Positions 27,590 to 37,085 are shown, numbered from the stretch's first letter. The stretch: DNA of 64,000 bases from an uncultured Umboniibacter sp. (GCF_947497555.1 NZ_CANMGY010000001.1:310001-374000), one strand, 5' to 3'. Made by a program: numbers and translations. The notes: generated by a model not told the origin, from the letters alone.

Positions 27590-28570
27590 ATGCAACATAT
27601 ATGGTACGAACTGGATCAGGACGCGGTGATTGAAGCCGTTGAGTCGCTGGGCTATTTGAGTGACTTGCGTCTATTTCCCTTGAACAGTTATGAGAATCGA
27701 GTGTGGCAGGTAGGCATTGAAGACAGCGTGCCGCTGATTGCAAAATTCTATCGCCCCAATCGCTGGAGCAACGAACAGATTATCGCTGAGCATCAGTTTA
27801 CCCGCCATCTCGCCGACGCCGAAATGTCCGTCGTGCCGCCCATTGCGATAGATAGACAAACCCTTTTCAGCCATAAGGACTTTCGCTTCAGTATCTTTAA
27901 GCGCCAAGGTGGTCACGCTCCGGAGTTAGATAACTTCGATCACCTCGAAAAACTCGGTAGAGCTCTGGGTGAAATTCACCAATTAGGTCAGCAGGTTGAT
28001 CTGAGTTTGCGCGATTCGATGTGCGACGCTCGAATGGCTAAGGTCGCGAGAGACTTCATCATTGCGGGGGAATGGGTGGGCGAAGCATACCGTACCCAAT
28101 GGATTGATTTGAGTGGCGACATGATCGAACAAATCGACACCGCCTTTAAGCAGGTGAATCCTAAGCTGATTGCGCTTCATGGCGACTGCCATCCTGGTAA
28201 CATACTCTGGCGAGATGACCGACCGCACTTTGTAGACTTTGATGATTGCATTCGCGGGCCTGCCATGGCAGACCTGTGGATGTTTTTATCGGGCGACCGG
28301 GCGGATAAGACAGCACAGCTCGATGCGATTATTGAAAACTACGAGCTTTTCACCCACTTCGACCAAGCCGAACTCGCACTTATCGAACCGCTCAGAGCAA
28401 TGCGCCTGCTACATTACACCGGTTGGCTAGCTCGCCGCTGGGAAGATCCAGCGTTTCCCATGCACTTCCCCTGGTTTAATAGTGAACGATATTGGGGAGA
28501 GCAAATTCTTGCGTTACGCGAGCAGTTAGCGGCGCTGAACGAAGCGCCGTTGAGCTTGGTGCCTTATTAG
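27590..28570 (+). CDS. srkA: Stress-response kinase A (YihE/RdoA)
   Basis: 326 residues (E. coli 328). Aminoglycoside-phosphotransferase-like fold: SYENRVWQVGIED at the nucleotide loop, LIAKFYRP with the ATP-contacting lysine, catalytic loop LHGDCHPGNILWR and metal motif FVDFDDCIRGP. E. coli SrkA is a Ser/Thr kinase that counteracts MazF-mediated death under stress. It follows comF by 71 bases and has no further partner; dsbA, its neighbour in E. coli, is absent here. Confidence 0.93.
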   Translation: MQHIWYELDQDAVIEAVESLGYLSDLRLFPLNSYENRVWQVGIEDSVPLIAKFYRPNRWSNEQIIAEHQFTRHLADAEMSVVPPIAIDRQTLFSHKDFRFSIFKRQGGHAPELDNFDHLEKLGRALGEIHQLGQQVDLSLRDSMCDARMAKVARDFIIAGEWVGEAYRTQWIDLSGDMIEQIDTAFKQVNPKLIALHGDCHPGNILWRDDRPHFVDFDDCIRGPAMADLWMFLSGDRADKTAQLDAIIENYELFTHFDQAELALIEPLRAMRLLHYTGWLARRWEDPAFPMHFPWFNSERYWGEQILALREQLAALNEAPLSLVPY

Positions 28571-28676
28571 TCAGAGCTGACATGCGATTGAGCATGGTAC
28601 TCAAAACCAAGCAAAGGCCTTTAAACGCTAGAGTGCTAAGAAAGCCAAGCAATTCCGTAACTAGGCGCGGCAGAAA

Positions 28677-29474
28677 CTAAGCGCTGTAGAAACTGTGATC
28701 CATGGTTTGGGCTGGTTCAATACAGGTTGATTCACCACGAACCGTAGCTGGTACACCGGCTACTACGGTACGCGGTTCAACATCCTGAAGCACGACACTA
28801 CCTGCGGCAATCTGCGCGCACGCACCCACTTCGATGTTGCCGAGCACTTTCGCACCCGCGCCCACTAAAACACCGTAACGAATTTTTGGATGACGGTCAT
28901 CGGATTCCTTCCCTGTACCGCCCAACGTCACCGAGTGAAGAATAGAAACCATATCTTCGATAACGGCAGTTTCGCCAATCACAATTCCCGTAGCATGGTC
29001 AAACATTACACCCATACCAATCTCCGCGGCAGGATGAATATCTACGCCTAAGCGATGAGATATTTGGCTCTGGAAAAACAACGCCATAGGATGACGATTA
29101 TTGACCCAAAGATAATGCGCAACGCGGTAGCTCTGTAGTGCCAAAAAGCCTTTGAAATATAAGAAGGCAGTAGCTTTCGAGTCACAGGCTGGGTCCCTGC
29201 CATGGACCGCTGCTAAGTCTAAGCGAATGCAATCTACTTGGTCGGCTAGCGCCTCTTCGGCAAGTTCGCGAATTGCTAACGCCGGTAAAGCCGTGCAGTC
29301 TAGTTTCGAAGCAATGTGATAGCTCAACGCCGAGAGCAAGCTGTTATGCTTCAAAATGGTAGCGTGCAGATAAGACGCTAGCGAGGGTTCTTCGCTTGCC
29401 CAAGCATTGGCGCTAAATTGAATTTCAGCCCATACTGAATCGATGACGTTTGCTGTTGCCACTTCTGCTTTCAT
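28677..29474 (-). CDS. cysE: Serine O-acetyltransferase
   Basis: 265 residues (E. coli 273). The N-terminal helical domain (residues 1-140) is followed by a left-handed beta-helix of hexapeptide repeats, with GMGVMFDHATGIVIGETAVIED carrying the active-site Asp-His and HSVTLGGTGKE after it. The C-terminal tail is normally the cysteine-feedback site. It makes O-acetylserine for cysteine synthesis. It overlaps vanZ-like by ATGA at the end of the epmA-GNAT-vanZ-cysE run, an unusual place for cysE. Confidence 0.93.
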   Translation of the reverse strand: MKAEVATANVIDSVWAEIQFSANAWASEEPSLASYLHATILKHNSLLSALSYHIASKLDCTALPALAIRELAEEALADQVDCIRLDLAAVHGRDPACDSKATAFLYFKGFLALQSYRVAHYLWVNNRHPMALFFQSQISHRLGVDIHPAAEIGMGVMFDHATGIVIGETAVIEDMVSILHSVTLGGTGKESDDRHPKIRYGVLVGAGAKVLGNIEVGACAQIAAGSVVLQDVEPRTVVAGVPATVRGESTCIEPAQTMDHSFYSA

Positions 29475-29833
29475 TTCATTAAACCTCGTCTGCGCATCCG
29501 CGGAACCAAGAATAGCTCAATCACTACGATAGCCAAAATTACTCCCACTCCATCTGCAACCAAGTCTAGCATTTCCGCTGATCGCCATGGAATTACGGCT
29601 TGTAACAGTTCCACCGCTAAGCCAAGCAGGAAACTGCCGATATACACTAAAAAACGCCAATTGGGATAGGCGAAGAAAAACAAACCGCAGATACCGCCGA
29701 AGGCGATAGCATGCTCTAGCTTATCGATATGCTGAATATCCAAGACTTGGGGTGTTGGAAGGCTGCAGACAATAATGACAACGATTGCCGAGAACCACGC
29801 CAGCCCTTTCCAGTAACGCTTTATGAAACTCAT
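29471..29833 (-). CDS. VanZ-like family membrane protein
   Basis: 120 residues with four hydrophobic segments. The pattern IDKLEHAIAFGGICGLFFF (Asp-Lys-x-x-H after the first helix) and the motif WRSAEMLDLVADGVGVILA match VanZ-like small membrane proteins. VanZ gives low-level teicoplanin resistance in enterococci; in Gram-negative bacteria the role is unknown. It overlaps its neighbours by 4 bases on each side, so it is translated with GNAT and cysE. Confidence 0.8.
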   Translation of the reverse strand: MSFIKRYWKGLAWFSAIVVIIVCSLPTPQVLDIQHIDKLEHAIAFGGICGLFFFAYPNWRFLVYIGSFLLGLAVELLQAVIPWRSAEMLDLVADGVGVILAIVVIELFLVPRMRRRGLMK

Positions 29834-30459
29834 TCTTCATCCCTGTCTAATACAGCTCGCGTGAAGTAGTGAAATCCCGGCACTGTTTTGTGTGGTGCGG
29901 GACGTGAATACTGATGCACAAATCCTAAATGCTGATACTTGGCTATAGCTGCGGTGTTAGTCTTCGCTACGTCCAAGCTCAACATTGAACATTCAAGCTC
30001 ATAGGCCTTTTGATCGGCAAAATCTATAATTCGTCGAAGAATACTCTGCCCTCGGAACAGCGGGTCAACTGCGACACCGCTAATATGAAGGCAGTCGGGC
30101 TTCGGCGCTGGCAAGCTCCGTTCTAACCGAATTGCGCGCCAACTGCAGGTTAACGCAGAACTAAAACCGTAGTAGCGAAAAACTTGAGTAATCCCCGGTC
30201 CCGATAACGCCTCAGCCGCAGCCACGTTGGCTAGGATAAATGTCGCAACCACATTATCATCTGCCGTGACACACCAAATGTTGTTATGGCTCAAAGCGGT
30301 GTCATCTCGGGTAAAACTATTGGCCAAAAACGCCATCGCTCGGGATGAATCGCCATTCCCATATAACCATGTGAAGGCCTCTGACCCAGAGCTAAAAAGA
30401 AGCGAGACGGCCTGCTCATACTCAGCGGCATAGGTGCGGCGAATATGAAAATCAGGCAT
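29830..30459 (-). CDS. GNAT family N-acetyltransferase
   Basis: 209 residues from ATG 30459 (TTG 30471 is possible). The GNAT core is at residues 130-195: HISGVAVDPLFRGQSILRRI carries the acetyl-CoA pyrophosphate loop (V-x-P-x-x-R-G-x-x-x) and AIAKYQHLGFVHQYS is motif B. The substrate is unknown. It overlaps the end of epmA by 8 bases and vanZ-like by 4. The coupling to epmA is notable but does not show a shared pathway. Confidence 0.82.
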   Translation of the reverse strand: MPDFHIRRTYAAEYEQAVSLLFSSGSEAFTWLYGNGDSSRAMAFLANSFTRDDTALSHNNIWCVTADDNVVATFILANVAAAEALSGPGITQVFRYYGFSSALTCSWRAIRLERSLPAPKPDCLHISGVAVDPLFRGQSILRRIIDFADQKAYELECSMLSLDVAKTNTAAIAKYQHLGFVHQYSRPAPHKTVPGFHYFTRAVLDRDEE

Positions 30460-31387
30460 TTTTGTCGTCAAAACTAATTACCTCGGAAAGGGTCTGAGTG
30501 TTTGCGTCTAACATACAGAGTCGATCAACGCCCATCGCCACACCAGCGCAGCCAGGCATTGAAGTATTAAGTGCATCGATCAAATTCTGATCCAACGCAA
30601 CCGTGGGCTTATTCTGCTGTGTTCTTAGCCTTAATTCGCGAGTAAATCGCTGGTATTGCTCTGCGCCATCCGTCAACTCAAAGTACCCATTGGCCAACTC
30701 TAGTCCGCCGTAAACAAGCTCGAAGCGCCGTGCTACTTGGCCGTAATCACGGCTACAAAGCTGCGCCAGCGCCGATTGACTAGCCGGAAAGTCAAAGATA
30801 AATACTGGATTCGCTAATTTGGGTTCAATGGCATGACTAAAAATAATATCTAGCCAACCGTCTCTGTCCAGCGCCAAAGGTTCGAGTCCAGTAAGCTCAG
30901 CACCTAACTTCGCCAATTCATCATCCGAGGCAACAAAGGGGTCTACGTTTATAGCGTCAACGAATAGCGATCGATAACTCACTCGAGAAGCCGGAGGCAT
31001 TCTCAGAATACGCTGACATAACGCCTCAACCTCATCCATCAACTGGAATTCATCAAAGCCAACGCGATACCACTCGAGCATGGTGAATTCACTATTATGT
31101 CGTCGTCCGCTTTCACCTTTGCGAAAAACCTTCTGCAACGCATACACATCACCATAACCGGCCGCGACCAAACGCTTTAACGGAAACTCAGGGGAACTCG
31201 CTAGCCAGCGATCCTCACCCTCAATCTTCAGAAGCTCGATGTTAAGATCCGTGCCACCCGCTGCGCTGAGCAACGGTACTTCTACCTCGAGGACTTCCCG
31301 TTCGGCGAAGAATTTGCGAAGGCCCGACAATATTTTCGCGCGCTGTTGGAGCGATTGTAATGAAGCCGTGGGGCGCCAGGATGTCAT
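30452..31387 (-). CDS. epmA: EF-P-(R)-beta-lysine ligase
   Basis: 311 residues, class II lysyl-tRNA-synthetase core without the anticodon domain (GenX/PoxA family; E. coli 325). Motif 2 is FRKGESGRRHNSEFTMLEWYR and motif 3 is AGVAMGVDRLCML. EpmA attaches beta-lysine to Lys34 of EF-P. efp lies immediately upstream (54-base gap, same strand) and epmB is divergent beyond it, so the complete pair of Lys34-modifying enzymes sits with the target. Confidence 0.95.
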   Translation of the reverse strand: MTSWRPTASLQSLQQRAKILSGLRKFFAEREVLEVEVPLLSAAGGTDLNIELLKIEGEDRWLASSPEFPLKRLVAAGYGDVYALQKVFRKGESGRRHNSEFTMLEWYRVGFDEFQLMDEVEALCQRILRMPPASRVSYRSLFVDAINVDPFVASDDELAKLGAELTGLEPLALDRDGWLDIIFSHAIEPKLANPVFIFDFPASQSALAQLCSRDYGQVARRFELVYGGLELANGYFELTDGAEQYQRFTRELRLRTQQNKPTVALDQNLIDALNTSMPGCAGVAMGVDRLCMLDANTQTLSEVISFDDKNA

Positions 31388-31441
31388 AGTGTTCCTACCT
31401 GCGATACGCTGCGTTTAAGCAGCGTAATCGGTGGCTGGCAA

Positions 31442-32011
31442 TCAGTCTTTCGAACGACCGAGGTATTCGCCAGTCCGGGTATCAATTTTAAGCTTGTCGC
31501 CGATTTCAACGAATAGCGGTACTTTAATCGTTGCCCCGGTAGTCATCTCCGCAGGTTTAGTTGCGCCCTGTGCCGTATCGCCTTTAAGGCCAGGATCAGT
31601 GTGAGCAACCTCTAGCACGACATGATTGGGTGGTGTTACCGTTAACGGCGAGCCGTTATAAAGCGTTACGGTGATCACATCCTGTTCGCGTAACCAGTTT
31701 TTCTGATCAGCAACCGCCGACTCTTCGGCTTGATACTGATCAAAGGTGTTTGGATCCATGAAGTGCCAGAATTCTCCGTCGTTGTACAAGTATTCTAACT
31801 CAACATCCATCACATCAGCCGCTTCAAGGCTTTCACCGGACTTAAAAGTACGCTCCCAAACTCGACCCGTACGCAAGTTCTTCAAACGAACACGGTTAAA
31901 GGCCTGACCTTTCCCAGGCTTAACATATTCGTTTTCAACAATTGAGCATGGATCGCCATCTAACATGACCTTCAGGCCACCTTTGAATTCGTTAGTAGAA
32001 AAATTAGCCAC
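31442..32011 (-). CDS. efp: Translation elongation factor P
   Basis: 189 residues from GTG 32011 (E. coli 188). This start, with GAGG 9 bases upstream, puts the modified lysine exactly at position 34 in VKPGKGQAF; an upstream GTG at 32026 would shift it to 39. Domains are KOW-like 1-65 and two OB folds. EF-P relieves ribosome stalling at polyproline. The end has GEYLGRSK. A 7-bp hairpin (GGAGCGC-A-GCGCTCC) lies at 32033-32047 in its leader. Confidence 0.96.
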   Translation of the reverse strand: MANFSTNEFKGGLKVMLDGDPCSIVENEYVKPGKGQAFNRVRLKNLRTGRVWERTFKSGESLEAADVMDVELEYLYNDGEFWHFMDPNTFDQYQAEESAVADQKNWLREQDVITVTLYNGSPLTVTPPNHVVLEVAHTDPGLKGDTAQGATKPAEMTTGATIKVPLFVEIGDKLKIDTRTGEYLGRSKD

Positions 32012-32032
32012 TTTAATTTGCCTCACAGGTTC

Positions 32033-32096
32033 GGAGCGCAGCGCTCCTTAAAATAAAATATCTGAACATTGTACACCAGCTAGTAGGTTTCGTCAG
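32033..32096 (-). promoter_or_regulatory. efp promoter and leader hairpin
   Basis: On the minus strand CTGACG (32096-32091) and TACAAT (32073-32068), 17 bases apart, form a good sigma-70 promoter. The transcript leader then carries a perfect stem GGAGCGC/GCGCTCC (32033-32047) with an AAGGAG-like string at its 5' side, 22 bases before GTG 32011. The stem has no T tract, so it is not a terminator; it may affect translation or stability. Confidence 0.5.
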
Positions 32097-32182
32097 CGTT
32101 TACAAACAGCAAACTAAGTAGCTTTCAGGACTTATTTTGAATCGCCGAGACGCGTACAATAGCTAAAAATCTTGGGCATCCT

Positions 32183-33187
32183 ATGAGTATCATTCTTCAA
32201 GCAACTGAACCACTTAGCTGGCAGCAACAACTACAGCAGGCCTACACCAGCCGCAAGACATTGTTAGCGGCCGTTGACGTTGACGACGATCAGCTCGAAG
32301 AGCATGCCATTAGCTTCCAACTGCTGGTGCCTAAAGCCTTTGCGAATAGAATCGTCAAAGGTGACGCCAAGGATCCTATTCTCGCTCAAATTCTAACTGT
32401 GGGCGAGGAATTAATTGAACATCCCGATTACTCCGCCGACCCGCTCGCCGAAGCCGATTTCACGGTTGCACCTGGCATTATTCACAAGTATCGTTCGCGT
32501 ATTTTATTGGTCCTTAGTGGGAAATGTGCCGTTAACTGTCGCTACTGTTTCCGCCGACATTTTCCCTACGAAGATAATCGCTTATCAACTACACAATGGC
32601 AGAGTTCGTTGGCCTACCTAAACAACCACCCCGAGGTAAACGAAGTAATTTTAAGTGGCGGCGACCCACTGATGCAGAACGACAAAAGCCTCTGCTCTTT
32701 AATTGAGGCCATTGAAGCTTACCCACAAATTAAGCGAGTCCGAATCCATACTCGGCTACCCCTGGTGATTCCCGCCCGAGTGACCGACGAACTTTGCACC
32801 CTATTACAGCAGACCCGCCTCAATACGCAGCTTGTCTGGCATATTAATCACGCCAACGAGATCGATACTGAGGTTGGTAACGCCGCCGCTAAGCTCCAAC
32901 AGGCTGGCGTTAGACAATTCAACCAGAGTGTTTTACTAAAAGGTGTCAACGACAATGCACAGACTCTCGCTGATCTTAGCGAAAAGCTCGACGACATTAA
33001 CATTCAGCCCTACTACCTCCACCTTCTAGATCGAGTTCAAGGCGCAGCGCATTTTCAAATTAGCGCCAAGAGAGCTGCTGAAATTTATCAGCAGCTCTGT
33101 GCCACGCTACCCGGAACATTAACGCCAAAACTCAGCAAAGAAGAGTCGGGCGGTAGCGCGAAAACTGTTTTTGGCAACGGTATTTAA
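32183..33187 (+). CDS. epmB: EF-P lysine 2,3-aminomutase
   Basis: 334 residues (E. coli 342). The radical SAM motif is CAVNCRYCFRRHFPY. SGGDPLMQNDKSLCSLIEAI and RIHTRLPLVIPARVT are typical of KamA-like aminomutases. EpmB isomerises alpha-lysine to (R)-beta-lysine for EpmA. It is divergent from efp; TACAAT at 32155-32160 is a possible -10. Known EpmB members are shorter than catabolic KamA, as here. Confidence 0.94.
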   Translation: MSIILQATEPLSWQQQLQQAYTSRKTLLAAVDVDDDQLEEHAISFQLLVPKAFANRIVKGDAKDPILAQILTVGEELIEHPDYSADPLAEADFTVAPGIIHKYRSRILLVLSGKCAVNCRYCFRRHFPYEDNRLSTTQWQSSLAYLNNHPEVNEVILSGGDPLMQNDKSLCSLIEAIEAYPQIKRVRIHTRLPLVIPARVTDELCTLLQQTRLNTQLVWHINHANEIDTEVGNAAAKLQQAGVRQFNQSVLLKGVNDNAQTLADLSEKLDDINIQPYYLHLLDRVQGAAHFQISAKRAAEIYQQLCATLPGTLTPKLSKEESGGSAKTVFGNGI

Positions 33188-33281
33188 CAGACACCTAATA
33201 ATGTGATCCATCGCCAAAAAAACTACTACTTAACAACTCGTTTATTCGCTACCATAGAATTAACTGACAGTTAGGTAGGCT

Positions 33282-35339
33282 ATGGACACTTCAAATAGAA
33301 TTCGCCTCTTGGTAGCGAACCAAGATGAACATGAATCCACTCGTTTGATTTCTATGCTGGAAAGCGCCGGAATTAACCTGCGCCCTCAGCATGTAAACTC
33401 TCCAGAACTACTAGAGAAACTAACTTCCGATCAAACCTGGGATCTCTGTATTGTTGACGCCGACAATGAAGCTTTGAGTTATCGAGAAGTACTCCAAGGC
33501 TTTCGTAAGCAGCGGCTAGACATTCCTACCTTAGTTCTGTGCCATGAAGAGGATCACGCCACCACCATCATTCAGGCACTCAAATTGGGGGCTGTTGACA
33601 CCATCAAACATGATCATGACCAGCACCTAATCGCCGTGGTGAAGCGAGAATTTGACAACCGTCAGCATCGTCAATTACGCCGTCAAGCTGAGCTCAAACA
33701 ACAACTATCGGATGCCAAGGCTGCCAACTTACTCGACGACCTCCGAACGCCCACTGCCTATCTTCAGGATGGTATGTTTCTCTACTCGAATAACGCTTTT
33801 CTTGAACTATTCAGCTTCGAAGACGAGGACGACCTCATTGTCACACCCATCGCCGAATTGGTTCCGGATGTTAAGCATCTAAAACAACTTTCCAAGTTAG
33901 CCACGGGCGAAGACGCTGCTGAGCAAAAGCAAATAAACACTCAAGTAACGACAAGTGCGGGCGAGAGCTTCGAGGCCGTAATACTTGTTCGCACCACTGA
34001 ATATGACGGTGAAGCCTGTAACGAAATCGTTATCCCTAGCCATCGATTGAATTTCGGTGAGCAGGTTGTTGCCGCGACAGAATTCGAAATGCCAACACTA
34101 ATGGAACGACGACAGTTCGTTGAACGCACACAGCAAGCGATGACGGACACTCAAGATGGTAAACGCCATCAGTTATGTTATTTCGAAGCTCCGGATTATA
34201 GCGAGGCTACAAGCCCCTTTGATTTAGGTGAACGCGAGCAATTATTAGAAGAGATGGCTTCGTACCTGAAGGCTAACTACGATAACATCGGTATTTGGGG
34301 TAATCTTGGTGATGGTAAATTCTGCCTCATCAGCCAATACCCAAATGAAACAGCCTGTCTCGCGGAACTCGAAGTGGTCATAGCTGGGCTTGATAAGCAA
34401 GTCTGGGAGTGCGGCAGCAAATCGACTCGCCTGCATCTTCGTGCCGGAATTTGTCAAATTAGCAACATCCACGAAACGGTTGACGATTTACTTTCCGCCG
34501 CTCGCGAAGCTCAGTCAGTCGCCGTAAAGCTCAGTGATAGAGCCTCAATATTTGAATTTGCTGACGATGCGCAACCGGAACTTACTACTGAGGACATCGT
34601 CGCTCGTGTTCAGAGTGCCTTGGCTGATGATCGCTTCAAATTACTCTTTCAGCCAATCATCAACATTCATGGCAACACTCAGGAGCTCTATGAGGTGTTG
34701 CTACGACTGATTGACGAGGACGGTAACGAAGTAAGCCCCGCCGAGTGGCGCGAGCAAGTGGCGAAGAGTGGGCTAGGCGCGCTCATCGATCGCTGGGTTA
34801 TTCGTGAATCGGCAAAGAAACTTGCCCTTCATCTGCGCGATGGTCACGACACTAAGCTGTTGATTAACCTTTCGGAGGCAGCACTTCAGGATGACGGACT
34901 ACCTGCATTTCTAGGTAGTCTATTCAATGCGGCCGGCTTGCCGCGTGAAAGCCTGGTTATGCAGCTAAGTGAGAAGGAAGTTAATCGCAACCTTAAGAGC
35001 GCTGCAAAGTTGACGGAATCCCTTGCTGGCCTTCAGTGTCAAGCAGCACTAACCCATTTTGGTTCGTCGTTGAACCCGTTCGAAACCTTGAACCATCTAA
35101 TTATCGACTGGGTTAAAGTCGACGCCTCTTATACCAAAGAACTTCAGGAGGGTGGTGATACCAAAGTACTGCAATCACTCCTCACTCGCCTCCACGAAGA
35201 AGAACGTGAATCAATTATTCCAATGGTTGAAAACGCCGCCATTATTAACAAATTGTGGCAGTCTGGCGCCAAGCACATCCAGGGCTATTACGTTCAGTCC
35301 CCGAGCAATGAAATGGTCCACGACTTCGAACTTTACTAA
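33282..35339 (+). CDS. fimX: FimX-like c-di-GMP effector (REC-PAS-degenerate GGDEF-degenerate EAL)
   Basis: 685 residues (P. aeruginosa FimX 691). Domains: receiver-like 8-125 (VDAD keeps the acceptor Asp position but the N-terminal acidic pair is reduced, ANQDE), PAS 150-260, GGDEF-like 280-420 with GDGKF in place of GGDEF, and EAL-like 435-680 with EVL in place of EAL (YEVLLRLIDEDG). Such degenerate domains bind but do not make or cleave c-di-GMP; FimX controls type IV pilus assembly and twitching at one pole. No pilus gene is nearby. Confidence 0.8.
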   Translation: MDTSNRIRLLVANQDEHESTRLISMLESAGINLRPQHVNSPELLEKLTSDQTWDLCIVDADNEALSYREVLQGFRKQRLDIPTLVLCHEEDHATTIIQALKLGAVDTIKHDHDQHLIAVVKREFDNRQHRQLRRQAELKQQLSDAKAANLLDDLRTPTAYLQDGMFLYSNNAFLELFSFEDEDDLIVTPIAELVPDVKHLKQLSKLATGEDAAEQKQINTQVTTSAGESFEAVILVRTTEYDGEACNEIVIPSHRLNFGEQVVAATEFEMPTLMERRQFVERTQQAMTDTQDGKRHQLCYFEAPDYSEATSPFDLGEREQLLEEMASYLKANYDNIGIWGNLGDGKFCLISQYPNETACLAELEVVIAGLDKQVWECGSKSTRLHLRAGICQISNIHETVDDLLSAAREAQSVAVKLSDRASIFEFADDAQPELTTEDIVARVQSALADDRFKLLFQPIINIHGNTQELYEVLLRLIDEDGNEVSPAEWREQVAKSGLGALIDRWVIRESAKKLALHLRDGHDTKLLINLSEAALQDDGLPAFLGSLFNAAGLPRESLVMQLSEKEVNRNLKSAAKLTESLAGLQCQAALTHFGSSLNPFETLNHLIIDWVKVDASYTKELQEGGDTKVLQSLLTRLHEEERESIIPMVENAAIINKLWQSGAKHIQGYYVQSPSNEMVHDFELY

Positions 35340-35517
35340 CTTTCAAAATGATTGATGAATGGCCAGAAGCTCCCAGCATTTTGCGAGGCTGCAGCGGCCG
35401 GCGCCCATTGATTAATATTAACCCATAATACTCATCCACCTAAGCAACCCTTCACTGTCAATCACTTGCAGAGAATCCGGCTCTCAACTACGATGAGTTC
35501 TAGGTTATTAACGCAGT

Positions 35518-35546
35518 ACACTTAACGAGTATAAGTGTGGTATAAC
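35518..35546 (+). promoter_or_regulatory. tolC promoter -10 with adjacent inverted repeat
   Basis: An inverted repeat ACACTTA-ACGAGTA-TAAGTGT (35518-35538) ends 2 bases before a -10-like TATAAC at 35541-35546, with no good -35. The arrangement fits a site for an activator or repressor of tolC. The remaining 289-base gap after fimX has nothing else I can name; an AGAAAGGA ribosome site precedes the tolC ATG. Confidence 0.4.
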
Positions 35547-35628
35547 AAACAAATAAAATATCAACTGCATCTATTTTACCTGTGTAGCGTCTAAACTAGG
35601 ACGATAATTACAGAAAGGACCAACAAAC

Positions 35629-36987
35629 ATGGCACTGAAGCGAAAAGCTCTTGCGACTGCACTACTTGTATCACTTAGCCCCCTAAGCATAGCTGATGAC
35701 CTAATTGAAGTTTACCAACGCGCTCTAGAAAACGATCCAACCCTGCGTGCCGCTCAAGCTACCTACCGCGCTAACATTGAGCAGGAAAATATTAGTTTCT
35801 CTAGCTTACTACCTCAGGTAAGTGCTTCCGCGAATTACACGATGATTGATCGCGAGCGAGAAGAAGGCACTATAACCACTCAATCCCAGTCAGATAATTA
35901 TGGTTGGAGCGTTAGTGCTTCACAGACGGTTTTCGATGCCAACCGTTGGTTTAGCTTTCGCTCTTCCGAATTTCTCACTGTCTCGGCAGAAGCTCAATTT
36001 GCCGCTGACCAACAGGACTTAATCGTTCGGGTAGTTCAAGCATATCTTGATGTACTCCGTGCCGTTTCTGACTTAGAAACTTCTAAGGCCGAAGAAACCG
36101 CTCTGACGCGCCAGTACGAACAAACCCAACAGCGCTATGATGTTGGCTTAATCGCTATTACCGATGTTTACGAAGCCCGCTCTACCTTAGATGGAGTCAT
36201 TGCTAATCGCATTCAACTTGACGGCCAAGTGGCGGTGAAATTCGAAGCATTGGAAGCGATCACAGGGCAACCTGAATCGAGTGTAGCTCCGCTGATGTCC
36301 GAGTTCCCCATTACTCAGCCCGTTCCGTCTTCACCAACACCTTGGGTAGCGGCATCGTTAGAAAACAATCTCAACCTCAAGGTTTCCATGGCACAGATGA
36401 ATGCTGCTGAGCGAACCGCGTCTGCTACGAGCTGGAATAGAGGCCCGAAGGCAACGTTGTCAGCCGACTATGGGCAATCCACCGCTGAGATTGAATCTCC
36501 TATTGCTTCGGAAACTGATATTGACGGCTGGACTGCGACACTGAGCGTAAGCATACCGCTATTCGCTGGCGGTGGTTTGAACGCCTCGAGTCGCCAGGCT
36601 CACGAGCAGTTCAACGCTGCGAAAGAGCGACACGTAGGTACTCAGCGTGCGGTTACTCAGCAAGCTCGCTCTACCTATCTTACCGCGACTACTGGTGTCG
36701 CAACGGTTGATGCGCGCAAGCAAGCAATCATTTCAGCACAGAGCTCATTGGATGCTACCCAGGCAGGCTATGAAGTGGGCACCCGAAATATTGTTGATGT
36801 GTTGAACGCTCAACAGGCACTTTTCCGCGCTCAGTCTAACTTCAGTAACGCGCGATTCGACTATATCATTTCCCTACTTCAACTTAAGCAGGTTGCAGGC
36901 AGTTTGAGCCCTGAAGATATTCAGCGCTTGAATAACTGGCTGGACTCAGAAAATGAATTAAATCGCGTTGATCTTTCATCGTACTAA
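35629..36987 (+). CDS. tolC: TolC family outer membrane efflux channel
   Basis: 452 residues. A signal peptide of about 22 residues ends at SIADD. Two internally repeated halves carry the outer membrane factor pattern, for example DLIEVYQRALENDPTLRAAQATYRA and YEVGTRNIVDVLNAQQALF (the duplicated counterpart is YDVGLIAITDVYEARSTL). The trimer forms the exit duct for type I secretion and RND/MFS pumps. It stands alone between fimX and waaA and ends at a strong terminator. Confidence 0.93.
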   Translation: MALKRKALATALLVSLSPLSIADDLIEVYQRALENDPTLRAAQATYRANIEQENISFSSLLPQVSASANYTMIDREREEGTITTQSQSDNYGWSVSASQTVFDANRWFSFRSSEFLTVSAEAQFAADQQDLIVRVVQAYLDVLRAVSDLETSKAEETALTRQYEQTQQRYDVGLIAITDVYEARSTLDGVIANRIQLDGQVAVKFEALEAITGQPESSVAPLMSEFPITQPVPSSPTPWVAASLENNLNLKVSMAQMNAAERTASATSWNRGPKATLSADYGQSTAEIESPIASETDIDGWTATLSVSIPLFAGGGLNASSRQAHEQFNAAKERHVGTQRAVTQQARSTYLTATTGVATVDARKQAIISAQSSLDATQAGYEVGTRNIVDVLNAQQALFRAQSNFSNARFDYIISLLQLKQVAGSLSPEDIQRLNNWLDSENELNRVDLSSY

Positions 36988-37046
36988 ACTGTTCGTCTCA
37001 TCCTATTGAGATTGTCTTACGTCAGTTTTGCGTAAATGATCGAAGT

Positions 37047-37085
37047 AAAAAAAGGGGTCTTAGTTATTAACTAAGACCCCTTTTT
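37047..37085. terminator. Bidirectional rho-independent terminator, tolC / waaA
   Basis: A 12-bp perfect stem, GGGGTCTTAGTT (37054-37065) and AACTAAGACCCC (37069-37080) with loop ATT, is flanked by seven A on the left and five T on the right, so it works for tolC on the plus strand and waaA on the minus strand. Confidence 0.95.
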
